DNA of 9,391 nucleotides from Xanthomonas translucens pv. translucens DSM 18974 (GTDB lineage Bacteria; Pseudomonadota; Gammaproteobacteria; Xanthomonadales; Xanthomonadaceae). The stretch spans positions 1-9,391 of the forward strand of contig NZ_CAPJ01000153.1 in the NCBI RefSeq assembly GCF_000331775.1, in the 5' to 3' direction. Positions 1-5,950 of this stretch are shown here, in pieces. Made by a program: the position numbers and the translations under genes. A model generated the notes under the pieces. It was given only the letters and a program-made list of their open reading frames with translations, was not told the origin of the DNA and searched no databases. The first letter of the stretch is position 1, and each line of letters opens with the position of its first letter.

Positions 1-94
1 GCGCGAACGCGCCGATCAGCGCGGTGAGCAGCGCGATCAGCCACAGCACCAGCACCAGCGCCGCGCCGCGCGCCTGCCCGGGTGCCGCGCTCAT
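1..94 (-). CDS. gspK: Type II secretion minor pseudopilin GspK, N-terminal 31 codons only (continues beyond window)
   Basis: The ATG at 94-92 overlaps the TGA of gspJ in an ATGA junction, and a GAGG ribosome-binding sequence lies 7 nt upstream. The visible protein begins with a ten-residue leader ending in Arg-Gly (MSAAPGQARG), followed by a hydrophobic helix starting AALVLVLWLIALLTALIGA. This is a prepilin-peptidase-type class III signal. The residue at mature position +5 is Leu, not the Glu found in GspG, H, I and J. Lack of Glu5 is a known trait of GspK, the large pseudopilin that caps the GspI-GspJ-GspK tip complex, so it supports the assignment. The position directly after gspJ agrees. 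The large periplasmic domain lies outside the window and cannot be judged. Confidence 0.88.
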   Translation of the reverse strand, partial: MSAAPGQARGAALVLVLWLIALLTALIGAFA

Positions 95-741
95 TGCCGT
101 GCCTCGGCGCCGCCGGCCTGGCGCAACGCCACCACCAGCGGCGGCCACAGCATGCCGTCGTCGCTGCTCAGCTCGATCGACACCAGCAGCGGCAACTGAT
201 CGGTCTTTTCCCAGCGTTCCTGCCAGGGTCCGATCGTACCGCGCTCCGGATCGATGCCGCGGTAGCGGAAACGCACCTGGCGCAGGCCCTCGGCCAGCGG
301 CTCGGGCGGGCGCGGCTTGGCGTCGGCGATCTGCTTGCCGGCCTGCACCTGCACCAGCGCGATCGCCAGGCGCTGCCGGCCAGCGTCGCCGCTGACGCTG
401 AGGTCGTGCAGGTAAGGGCCGCCGCGGCCCAGATAATCGGGAAGATCGGCGACGAACTGCATGCGCTGCGGCTCACCGACGAAGCGCACCGGCTGCAGGG
501 TGCGGCTGTCGATGTCCAGCGCCAGCGCTTGCGCGCCGCTCAGGCGCCGGCGCAGGAAACCCTCGACCGCGCGCATGCGCTCGCTGCGCCCGGCGATGGT
601 CTCGCCGCGGCCGCTGATCGCGGTGGCCGATCGCAGCGTGGCGAAGGCCAGGGTCAGCCCGCCGACCAGCAACACCGTGGCCAGCAGCACTTCGATCAGG
701 GTGAAGCCGCGCGCGGCGGCAAGGCCCGGCGCGCGGCTCAC
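91..741 (-). CDS. gspJ: Type II secretion minor pseudopilin GspJ
   Basis: This 216-residue protein matches the usual size of GspJ. I chose the GTG at 741-739, which overlaps the gspI TGA (GTGA). No in-frame ATG precedes the signal sequence, and the longer open frame upstream only shadows gspI and gspH. The leader is residues 1-12, ending Ala-Arg-Gly. Cleavage before Phe13 leaves FTLIE with Glu at +5, followed by a hydrophobic helix to about residue 35. The remainder is a periplasmic pseudopilin domain, including a run near residues 155-185 with GLRQVRFRY and GPWQERW, typical of the GspJ beta-sheet region. In the family, GspJ joins GspI and GspK at the pseudopilus tip. It is probably translationally coupled to gspI and gspK through 4-bp overlaps on both sides. 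Confidence 0.9.
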   Translation of the reverse strand: MSRAPGLAAARGFTLIEVLLATVLLVGGLTLAFATLRSATAISGRGETIAGRSERMRAVEGFLRRRLSGAQALALDIDSRTLQPVRFVGEPQRMQFVADLPDYLGRGGPYLHDLSVSGDAGRQRLAIALVQVQAGKQIADAKPRPPEPLAEGLRQVRFRYRGIDPERGTIGPWQERWEKTDQLPLLVSIELSSDDGMLWPPLVVALRQAGGAEARQ

Positions 742-1154
742 TGCGGCATCCCGTTGTTCTGCGCGCTGACCAGACGCAATGTCTTCCACTGCAACGCCTG
801 CGCCGGCGCATCGCCCCAGCGTACCTGCAGGTTCAGTTGCAGCAGCGTCGGCAGGCCTGGGGTCAGCGTCGTGTCCGGCGGGCGTCGCGCATCGACGTAC
901 GGCGCCACGTCCAGGGTCCAGCGGTAATGGCCCTGCTCGAAGCTGCCCTGTGTGCGGCCGGGTTGCAGCGGCTGTTCCACGCCTTGCGCGGCCAGCAACG
1001 ATTGCGCGTACAGCGTGGCACGGCTGAGCTGGTCGGCGCGCTTGACCTGGCGTGCGGCGCCGGACAGCGAGCCGAGCAGCAGGGTCAGCGCCAGCGCCAG
1101 CAGCGCGAACGCCACGATCACCTCGATCAGCGTGTAGCCGCGCTGCGCCTTCAT
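738..1154 (-). CDS. gspI: Type II secretion minor pseudopilin GspI
   Basis: The ATG at 1154-1152 overlaps the gspH TGA (ATGA). An AGGG sequence 6 nt upstream may be a weak ribosome-binding site. The 138-residue product starts with a six-residue leader, MKAQRG, and is cleaved before Tyr7, giving YTLIE with Glu at +5. An almost uninterrupted hydrophobic helix follows to about residue 30. The short globular part includes a segment with HYRWTLDV and LNLQVRWGD, consistent with the small GspI/XcpV family. GspI is the hub of the tip complex and nucleates GspJ and GspK assembly. Length, signal type and order between gspH and gspJ all agree, so the assignment is firm even though GspI sequences diverge strongly. 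Confidence 0.9.
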   Translation of the reverse strand: MKAQRGYTLIEVIVAFALLALALTLLLGSLSGAARQVKRADQLSRATLYAQSLLAAQGVEQPLQPGRTQGSFEQGHYRWTLDVAPYVDARRPPDTTLTPGLPTLLQLNLQVRWGDAPAQALQWKTLRLVSAQNNGMPQ

Positions 1155-1669
1155 GGCATGCCCTGCTGCGGCGGACGCCCAACCTTGACCTCGCCGGTCA
1201 GCCAGGCCACGTCGATGCGCCAGCTGGCCTTGCGCGTCAGCAACTCGATGCGCCCGCCGGTGGCGGCGCCGTCCTCGAAGAACTGGATCGCGCCTTCGTC
1301 CTGGCGCCGCTGCGCCTCGCGCGCGCCGCTGAAGCGGATCGCCAGCGACGCCGGGATCTCGCCATGGCGGCCGTTGGGCGCCTGCCAGCGGTGCGCCTGC
1401 GGATCGATCAGGAAGCGTTGCGGCTGGCCGCTGGCGATCGCCTGCGCGCGCGTGTAGCGCAGCTGCGCGGCGATCTCCTTGGCCGAGGAGCGCAGGCGCA
1501 TGCCGTCGATGCCGCCGGTCAGCACCGACGCCGCCAGCACCGCGGCGATCGCGATCAGCCCCACCACCAGCAGCATCTCCAGCAGCGACACGCCGCGCAT
1601 GCGCGCACGTGGCGGCGGTACGCACGCATGCGCACCGCGCTGGAGAACGCCGGCAGGAGTGTGGATCAC
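1151..1669 (-). CDS. gspH: Type II secretion minor pseudopilin GspH (start uncertain)
   Basis: The signal is Arg-Gly followed by VSLLE, with Glu at +5, then a hydrophobic helix. A C-terminal stretch, GAIQFFEDGAATGG, matches the FFPDG-S-TGG-type motif seen in GspH/FimT proteins. GspH is a minor pseudopilin thought to link the major GspG shaft to the tip complex. Two starts are possible. The GTG at 1669 gives 172 residues with a 26-residue leader and lies 10 bp after the gspG stop. The ATG at 1600 gives 149 residues and a leader of only three residues, MRG. Neither has a clear Shine-Dalgarno sequence. I report the longer form because a three-residue leader is very short for prepilin peptidase. 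The 3' end overlaps gspI by 4 bp. Confidence 0.85.
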   Translation of the reverse strand: MIHTPAGVLQRGAHACVPPPRARMRGVSLLEMLLVVGLIAIAAVLAASVLTGGIDGMRLRSSAKEIAAQLRYTRAQAIASGQPQRFLIDPQAHRWQAPNGRHGEIPASLAIRFSGAREAQRRQDEGAIQFFEDGAATGGRIELLTRKASWRIDVAWLTGEVKVGRPPQQGMP

Positions 1670-1679
1670 GGCGCCGCGA

Positions 1680-2114
1680 TCACTCGTACTTGATGTCGGC
1701 GTCGTAGCTGGTGCCGCCGGGCTGGCCGTCCTTGCCCAGGCTGATCAGGTCGAACGGCTTGCTGTCGCCCGGCACCTTGTACTCGATCGGGTGGCCCCAC
1801 GGATCGTTCAACTCGGCGGGCTTGGCATACGGGCCGAGCCAGCCGCTGACGCCGCCCGGCGCGGCGACCAGGTCGTCGAGCTTGGACGGCAGCTTGCCGG
1901 TGTCCAGCTGATAGTTGTCGATCTTGCCGGCCATGGTCTGGATCTGCGACTTGGCCAGGTTGGCCTTGCCGCGATCGGCGCCGCCGAGCACGCGGCTGCC
2001 GACCAGGGTCAGCACCGCGCCGATCAGCACGATGACGATGATGATTTCCAGCAGGCTCATGCCCGACTGGCGCGCGGCGGAGGGGGAACGGGTCAGGGAG
2101 CGGATATTTCGCAT
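1680..2114 (-). CDS. gspG: Type II secretion major pseudopilin GspG
   Basis: This 144-residue protein has the usual GspG length. The leader, residues 1-18, is basic and ends Gln-Ser-Gly. Cleavage before Met19 gives MSLLEIIIVIVLIG with Glu at +5. Family hallmarks follow: the amphipathic helix around residues 48-80 (IDNYQLDTGKLPS), the block with LNDPWGHPIEYKVPG, and the C-terminal loop SLGKDGQPGGTSYDADI, whose acidic residues form the calcium site in characterised GspG proteins. GspG polymerises into the pseudopilus that pushes substrates through the secretin. The start ATG at 2114 has an AAGGA sequence nine nt upstream. A 468-bp gap separates it from gspF, unlike the tight spacing downstream, so it may have extra expression control of its own. 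Confidence 0.96.
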   Translation of the reverse strand: MRNIRSLTRSPSAARQSGMSLLEIIIVIVLIGAVLTLVGSRVLGGADRGKANLAKSQIQTMAGKIDNYQLDTGKLPSKLDDLVAAPGGVSGWLGPYAKPAELNDPWGHPIEYKVPGDSKPFDLISLGKDGQPGGTSYDADIKYE

Positions 2115-2123
2115 TGCATCGGA

Positions 2124-2128
2124 TCCTT
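2124..2128 (-). promoter_or_regulatory. Ribosome-binding site of gspG
   Basis: AAGGA on the minus strand, 9 nt before the gspG ATG. It supports the chosen start and independent translation of gspG after the long gap. It is a short motif, so certainty is moderate. Confidence 0.55.
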
Positions 2129-2137
2129 GCGGTGGAA

Positions 2138-2164
2138 AGCCTATGTAGCCGAACGCGGTGACAA
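2138..2164 (-). promoter_or_regulatory. Weak candidate sigma-70-like promoter upstream of gspG
   Basis: On the minus strand TTGTCA (2164-2159) resembles a -35 box. It is followed after 15 nt by TAGGCT (2143-2138), with TACATA overlapping it at 2147-2142. The spacing is short for a standard promoter and the -10 match is poor. It is worth listing only because gspG stands apart from gspF by 468 bp and the major pseudopilin is needed in excess over other components. Confidence 0.2.
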
Positions 2165-2280
2165 GCGACGACGCCGCGTGCGGGTCGTGCAGCTACGCTT
2201 CATGCGCGGCGACGGCGGCGGCAGGGCCGCGATCGACGCATCTCGCACTTCGCGCATGACGCGGCGCACACATGCTGCGG

Positions 2281-2410
2281 GCATGGGGTGCGCCCATTGC
2301 TTCGACCATTCGCAGCGCCACAGGTTCACGCCATCATCCCTGCGCTGCCGGCATTGCTGCTGCCGTCCATGGCGCAACAGGGCTGCACCCAGACAGACCG
2401 GCCCGGCCAT
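2281..2410. repeat. Diverged direct repeat, copy 1
   Basis: The best-conserved core is 2315-2342, beginning GCGCCACAGGTTCACGCC. It matches 2464-2491 over 28 bases with two differences (AT versus GC). The copies share two more stretches: an upstream GCATGG plus TTCGA-like portion, and a downstream 13-mer ending CCGGCCAT (2398-2410 here, 2518-2530 in copy 2). The segment between core and 13-mer is about 30 bp longer in this copy. Confidence 0.75.
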
Positions 2411-2441
2411 GCGCGAACCAATGGTTCGCAAACGCATGGCC
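2405..2441. repeat. Long interrupted palindrome between the two repeat copies
   Basis: The outer arms GGCCATGCG (2405-2413) and CGCATGGCC (2433-2441) are perfect reverse complements. The inner arms CGAACCA (2414-2420) and TGGTTCG (2422-2428) are also perfect around a single central A. A four-base CAAA bulge (2429-2432) on one side is the only interruption. This gives 16 base pairs in total. It could form an RNA hairpin in the operon transcript or a DNA cruciform. No T-run follows on either strand, so a simple intrinsic terminator is unlikely. A REP-like element or a protein-binding site fits equally well. Confidence 0.8.
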
Positions 2442-2530
2442 TCTTTCGATTCGATGCCCCGCTGCGCCACAGGTTCACGCCGCCATCCCTGGCGAAGCAT
2501 CACGGGCGCCGGAACCGCCGGCCCGGCCAT
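2434..2530. repeat. Diverged direct repeat, copy 2
   Basis: Second copy of the unit at 2281-2410. Its core is 2464-2491 and the trailing 13-mer is 2518-2530. It is shorter than copy 1 by about 30 bp between these two anchors. Its left edge overlaps the right arm of the palindrome at 2405-2441. Confidence 0.75.
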
Positions 2531-2582
2531 CCGTGGCCGGGCGTTCGGCGCCACATGCGCCATGGCGCATGAGCGTGGCGCC

Positions 2583-3797
2583 TCACCCAATCGCATTGGT
2601 GAGGTCGTACAGAGGAACGAGGACGGAAATGATCACCAGCCCGACCACCGAGGCAAGGACCAGGGTGATCAGCGGCACCAGCGCGGCAAGCAAGCGGTCG
2701 ATCGCCTGCGCGGTTTCCTGCTCGAAGGTGTCGGCGGTCTTCAGCAGCATCGTGTCCAGTGCGCCGGATTCCTCGCCGACCTGGATCATCTGCAACGCCA
2801 GCCGCGGGAAGCGCTTGCCCTTGGACAGCGACGCCGACAGGCCATGGCCGTTCTTGACGTCGTCGGCGGCGGCGCCGACGTCGGCGGTCAGCGCCAGGTT
2901 CGACAGCACGTTGCGCGAGATGCCCAGCGCGGACAGCAGCGGCACGCCGTTGCGCAGCAAGGTGCCCAGGGTGCGGGTCAGCCGCGCGGTTTCCAGCCGC
3001 GCGATCAGCACGCCGATGAAGCGCTGCTTGAGCAGCCAGGCGTCGAAGCGGGCGCGGAATACCGGATCGCGGCGCTTGCGGTCGATCGCCAGCAGCGCCA
3101 GCCCCGGTACCACCAGCAGCGCGATCCACCAGTCGCGCACGAACAGGCCCACGCCCAGCACCGCCTGGGTGAACCATGGCAGCTGCACGTCCAGGCTCTC
3201 GTACATCAGCGCGAACTGCGGCACCACGTAGCCGAGCAGGAACAGCAGCGCGCAGCCGACCACGCTGACCAGGATCGCCGGATAGATCAGCGCGTTGATC
3301 ACCCGTCCCTTCAGTTCGCGACTGCGCTCCAGGTATTCGGCCAGGCGCTGCAGCGTATCGTGCAGGCTGCCGCCGGCCTCGCCGGCACGGACCATGTTGA
3401 TGTACAGGCGCGAGAACAGGCCGTGCTGGCGCTCCAGCGCGGTGGACAGCGGCGCGCCGCCGCGCACCGCGTCGCGGATGTCGCCGACGGTGCGCTTGGA
3501 GCGCTCGTCCTCGGGCAGTTCGAGCAGGATGGTCAGCGCGCGGTCCAGCGGCTGGCCGGCGCCGAGCAGGGTCGCCAGCTGCTGGGTGAACTGCACCAGC
3601 GCCGCACCGTCGAACGGCTTGGGCCGGAACAGGCCGCGCAGCGAGGTGCCGCCGCCCTGCGCCGCGAGCTTGGCCTCCATCGGCATATGCCCCTGCTCCT
3701 GCAGGCGCAGCGCCACCTCGGCGTCGCTGGCGGCTTCCATCTGGCCTTCCAGGATCTCGCCGTGCGGGTTGAGCGCTTTGTAGCGGTACAGGGGCAT
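2583..3797 (-). CDS. gspF: Type II secretion inner-membrane platform protein GspF
   Basis: This 404-residue polytopic protein has the normal GspF length. I chose the ATG at 3797 because the family N-terminus reads MPLYRYKAL. A 20-codon upstream extension is open but only translates the 7-bp repeat tract. Two homologous cytoplasmic GspF domains are visible, about residues 65-190 and 265-395, with the paired motifs FTQQLATLLGAGQPLDRAL and LTRTLGTLLRNGVPLLSAL, and RAGEAGGSL matched by QVGEESGAL. Hydrophobic helices lie near 168-192, 218-238 and 370-396. GspF sits at the centre of the inner-membrane platform and couples the GspE ATPase to pseudopilus assembly. No Shine-Dalgarno sequence precedes the ATG, which overlaps the TAA of a short bridging frame (TAATG). 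Translation may therefore depend on ribosomes arriving from gspE. Confidence 0.96.
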   Translation of the reverse strand: MPLYRYKALNPHGEILEGQMEAASDAEVALRLQEQGHMPMEAKLAAQGGGTSLRGLFRPKPFDGAALVQFTQQLATLLGAGQPLDRALTILLELPEDERSKRTVGDIRDAVRGGAPLSTALERQHGLFSRLYINMVRAGEAGGSLHDTLQRLAEYLERSRELKGRVINALIYPAILVSVVGCALLFLLGYVVPQFALMYESLDVQLPWFTQAVLGVGLFVRDWWIALLVVPGLALLAIDRKRRDPVFRARFDAWLLKQRFIGVLIARLETARLTRTLGTLLRNGVPLLSALGISRNVLSNLALTADVGAAADDVKNGHGLSASLSKGKRFPRLALQMIQVGEESGALDTMLLKTADTFEQETAQAIDRLLAALVPLITLVLASVVGLVIISVLVPLYDLTNAIG

Positions 3798-3913
3798 TAG
3801 CTGCGGGACGCGGGACGTGGGACGCGGGACGCGCAAAGCAGGCCGCGCGCACTGCACGTGCGCCGGCGCGCCGCGGCGGTGACGCGCACTGCCGGGCAGC
3901 GTGCCGCGCGCAT
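3797..3913 (-). CDS. 38-codon bridging open reading frame between gspE and gspF (possible leader or coupling ORF)
   Basis: The ATG at 3913-3911 overlaps the gspE TGA (TGATG). The TAA at 3799-3797 overlaps the gspF ATG (TAATG). The frame therefore fills the gap exactly. The peptide has 38 residues, rich in Arg and Ala, with three Cys. It has no signal or recognisable domain and ends RVPRPASRS, encoded by 7-bp repeats. There is no separate ribosome-binding site beyond the gspE coding end. I do not recognise it. A function as peptide is doubtful. The geometry suggests that its value, if any, is to carry terminating ribosomes from gspE to gspF, which has no Shine-Dalgarno sequence. It may also be coincidence in GC-rich DNA. 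Confidence 0.3.
   Translation of the reverse strand: MRAARCPAVRVTAAARRRTCSARGLLCASRVPRPASRS
3805..3832. repeat. Four tandem 7-bp units (GGGACGC) in the gspE-gspF gap
   Basis: Plus-strand units lie at 3805-3811, 3812-3818, 3819-3825 and 3826-3832. Three are GGGACGC and one (the second) is GGGACGT. The unit length is not a multiple of three, so a change in copy number would shift the reading frame of the bridging ORF relative to gspF. The tract lies 8-35 bp upstream of the gspF start. Confidence 0.9.
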
Positions 3914-5643
3914 CAGGTTTCCTCCGTCACGCGCAGCACTTCCTCGATCGTGGTCTGCCCGCTGAGCGCCTTGCCAATGCCGTCTTCGTACATCGTGCGC
4001 ATGCCGGCCTCGCGCGCCAGTTGTTCGATCTCACCCATGCCGGCGTGGCGCATCACCGCGCGGCGCAGCGCGTCGTTCATCACCAAAAATTCCATGATCG
4101 TGGTGCGGCCCAGGTAGCCGGTCGGCGCGATCGCCGAGGGCCGCGGGCGGAACAGGCAGATCTCGCCCTCGGGCTGCAGCCGGCGCAGTTCGAACTTCTC
4201 GATCTCCTCCGGCGAGGCCGGATAGCGCTCGGCGTGGGTCGGCTCCAGGCGCCGCACCAGGCGCTGCGCCAGGATGCCGTTGATGGTGGAGGTCAGCAGA
4301 TAATCCTCCACGCCCATGTCGAGCAGGCGGGTGATGCCGCCGGCGGCGTTGTTGGTGTGCAGGGTGGACAGCACCAGGTGGCCGGTCAGCGCCGACTGGA
4401 TCGCGATGCGCGCGGTTTCCAGGTCGCGCATTTCGCCGATCATGATGATGTCCGGGTCCTGGCGCACGATGCTGCGCAGCGCGTGCGAGAAATCCAGCCC
4501 GATCTGCGGCTTGGCCTGGATCTGGTTGATGCCCTCGATCTGGTATTCGACCGGATCCTCGACGGTGATGATCTTGACGTCGGCGGTATTGAGCTGGCTC
4601 AGCGCGGTGTACAGCGTGGTGGTCTTGCCCGAGCCGGTGGGGCCGGTGACCAGCAGGATGCCGTGCGGCTGCTCCAGCACCTTGCGGAACTGCGGCAGGA
4701 ACGCGTCGGTGAAACCGAGCCGGTGGAAGTCGAACACCACCGTCTCGCGGTCGAGCAGGCGCATCACCACGCTCTCGCCGTGCGCGGTGGGCACGGTGCT
4801 CACGCGCAGGTCCAGTTCCTTGCCCTGCACGCGCAGCATGATGCGCCCGTCCTGCGGCAGGCGGCGCTCGGCGATGTTGAGCTTGGCCATGATCTTGACC
4901 CGGCTGATCACTGCTGCGGTCAGGTTGACCGGCGGGCTTTCGCCGTCGATCAGCACGCCGTCGACGCGGTAACGCACCTTCAGCCGGTTCTCGAACGGCT
5001 CGATGTGGATGTCCGAGGCGCGCAGTTCCACCGCGCGCTGGATCACCAGATTCACCAGCCGGATCACCGGCGCTTCCGAGGCCAGGTCGCGCAGGTGCTC
5101 GATGTCGTCGGCGGCGGCGCTGTCGCCGTCGGCGGTTTCCACGATCGCGCCCATCGCGCTGCGGCCCTGGCCGAACCAGCGCTCGATCAGGTCGTCGATC
5201 TCCGAGCGCAGTCCGACCCGCGGCAGCACCTGGAAACCGGTGGCCAGGCGCACCGCGTCGGCGGCATAGGCCTCGTGCGGATCGGACATCCACAGTTCCA
5301 GCGCGCCATCGCGCTCGCCCAGCGGGCACACGTGGAATTGCTTGAGGAAGCGCAGCGACAGCGGCTGCGCCTCGGGCAGGTGCTCCGGCGCGGTGGCCGG
5401 CAATTGCTTGGCGTCAAGCAGCGGCAGGCCCAGCACTTCGGCGCTGACCTCGGCATGGTCGCGCTCGGAGACCAGCCCCAGCCGCGCCAGCAACGACAGC
5501 AGGCCGCCGCCGGATTCGCGCTGCAACTGGCGCGCGCGCAGCAGGTCACCCTCCTTGAGCCGGCCCTTGGCCAGCAACGCATCGACGATGCGCGCCTCGG
5601 GCGTATCGACAGCGGCAGCAGTGTCCTTCACAAGCGCGTTCAC
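3913..5643 (-). CDS. gspE: Type II secretion ATPase GspE (XpsE)
   Basis: This 576-residue secretion ATPase hydrolyses ATP at the cytoplasmic face to drive pseudopilus assembly. The N-terminal region (about 20-160) is the N1E/N2E type that binds GspL. ATPase motifs are intact: Walker A GPTGSGKTT at 334-342 with Lys340, Asp box ITVEDPVEY at 359-367, Walker B IIMIGEMRD at 399-407, and His box TGHLVLSTLHT at 420-430. The arginine-rich stretch around residues 200-300 (ASDIHIEP, LPQDGRI) is also typical. The tetracysteine zinc motif of many GspE proteins, expected near residues 465-510, is missing; only Cys496 remains. The GTG start at 5643 is supported by GGAGAG five nt upstream. It is the first gene of the cluster, as in Xanthomonas xps. 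Compared with PilB and other relatives, operon context settles the identity. Confidence 0.97.
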   Translation of the reverse strand: MNALVKDTAAAVDTPEARIVDALLAKGRLKEGDLLRARQLQRESGGGLLSLLARLGLVSERDHAEVSAEVLGLPLLDAKQLPATAPEHLPEAQPLSLRFLKQFHVCPLGERDGALELWMSDPHEAYAADAVRLATGFQVLPRVGLRSEIDDLIERWFGQGRSAMGAIVETADGDSAAADDIEHLRDLASEAPVIRLVNLVIQRAVELRASDIHIEPFENRLKVRYRVDGVLIDGESPPVNLTAAVISRVKIMAKLNIAERRLPQDGRIMLRVQGKELDLRVSTVPTAHGESVVMRLLDRETVVFDFHRLGFTDAFLPQFRKVLEQPHGILLVTGPTGSGKTTTLYTALSQLNTADVKIITVEDPVEYQIEGINQIQAKPQIGLDFSHALRSIVRQDPDIIMIGEMRDLETARIAIQSALTGHLVLSTLHTNNAAGGITRLLDMGVEDYLLTSTINGILAQRLVRRLEPTHAERYPASPEEIEKFELRRLQPEGEICLFRPRPSAIAPTGYLGRTTIMEFLVMNDALRRAVMRHAGMGEIEQLAREAGMRTMYEDGIGKALSGQTTIEEVLRVTEET

Positions 5644-5648
5644 ACAAT

Positions 5649-5654
5649 CTCTCC
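5649..5654 (-). promoter_or_regulatory. Ribosome-binding site deciding the GTG start of gspE
   Basis: GGAGAG on the minus strand, with a 5-nt spacer (ATTGT) before GTG at 5643. There is no competing ATG in frame nearby, so this site fixes the start. Confidence 0.75.
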
Positions 5655-5690
5655 AAAGCGTGCGGCGACTTTAACAGTTCGGCACGACCT

Positions 5691-5718
5691 GCCGCCCGCC
5701 CGCGGCGCAGCGGGCGGC
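5691..5718. repeat. GC-rich inverted repeat 48 bp upstream of the gspE start
   Basis: Perfect 9-bp arms GCCGCCCGC (5691-5699) and GCGGGCGGC (5710-5718) enclose a 10-nt loop that can itself pair (CCGCGG). It lies in the 5' leader or promoter zone of gspE. It has no T-run on the minus strand, so it could be an attenuating hairpin, part of a read-through block after the protease gene, or simply GC-rich chance. Confidence 0.5.
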
Positions 5719-5922
5719 GCGACTGTCTACGACGGCCATGGCGGCACGGCGCGCGTCATTGGCATGACACACGCGGCGCGCAGCATCGTGCCTTGGGGCG
5801 CCGCGTACATGGTCAGCGGGAGCGCACAAGCGCAACCGACAGCGGCGCATGCCGGCATGCCGGCCGCCGTGCAGACAGCGATATCGCCTGGCGCACACGC
5901 GGCTTTTCCATTGCCACAACGC

Positions 5923-5950
5923 AGGAAACCCGGCCGAAGCCGGGTTTCCT
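5923..5950 (-). terminator. Terminator hairpin of the serine protease gene
   Basis: On the minus strand, 12-bp perfect arms AGGAAACCCGGC and GCCGGGTTTCCT enclose a TTCG (UUCG) tetraloop, the most stabilising RNA loop. On the plus strand the loop reads CGAA, so the structure is oriented for the minus strand. It starts 41 nt after the protease stop. The T-run is only TTT inside the 3' arm, which is typical of this compact terminator form. It separates protease expression from gspE. Confidence 0.8.

Larger units (their letters stand above)
2115..2582. other. 468-bp gspF-gspG intergenic region with repeats and no convincing gene
   Basis: This gap interrupts an otherwise compact operon. It contains two diverged direct-repeat copies (about 2281-2410 and 2434-2530), a long interrupted palindrome (2405-2441), and the gspG ribosome-binding site at its gspG end. 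A 151-codon open frame crosses it on the minus strand. That frame starts inside the last codons of gspF, has no recognisable domain and follows the repeat sequence, so I do not accept it as a gene. The sequence looks like an inserted or expanded intergenic repeat cluster. Whether it carries a promoter, or destabilises the gspE-F part of the transcript relative to gspG, cannot be decided from sequence. Confidence 0.7.

Noticed and set aside
2141..2596. A 151-codon minus-strand frame in the gspF-gspG gap
   Set aside because: It starts within the last codons of gspF, has no ribosome-binding site or domain, and its sequence is that of the two DNA repeats and the palindrome. It may be annotated as hypothetical elsewhere, but nothing here supports translation.
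1479..3800. A 773-codon plus-strand open frame antisense to gspH, gspG and gspF
   Set aside because: Same shadow effect: Gln/His/Arg/Ala-rich translation, no motifs, and it runs across recognised minus-strand genes and the repeat-bearing gap.
3798..3857. Upstream extension of gspF by 20 codons
   Set aside because: The extra residues only translate the heptamer repeats and leader; the family N-terminus begins at MPLYRYKAL.
5668..5677. TGTTAAAGT as a -10 element for gspE
   Set aside because: No acceptable -35 box lies 16-18 bp upstream, and the AT-rich patch alone is not enough.
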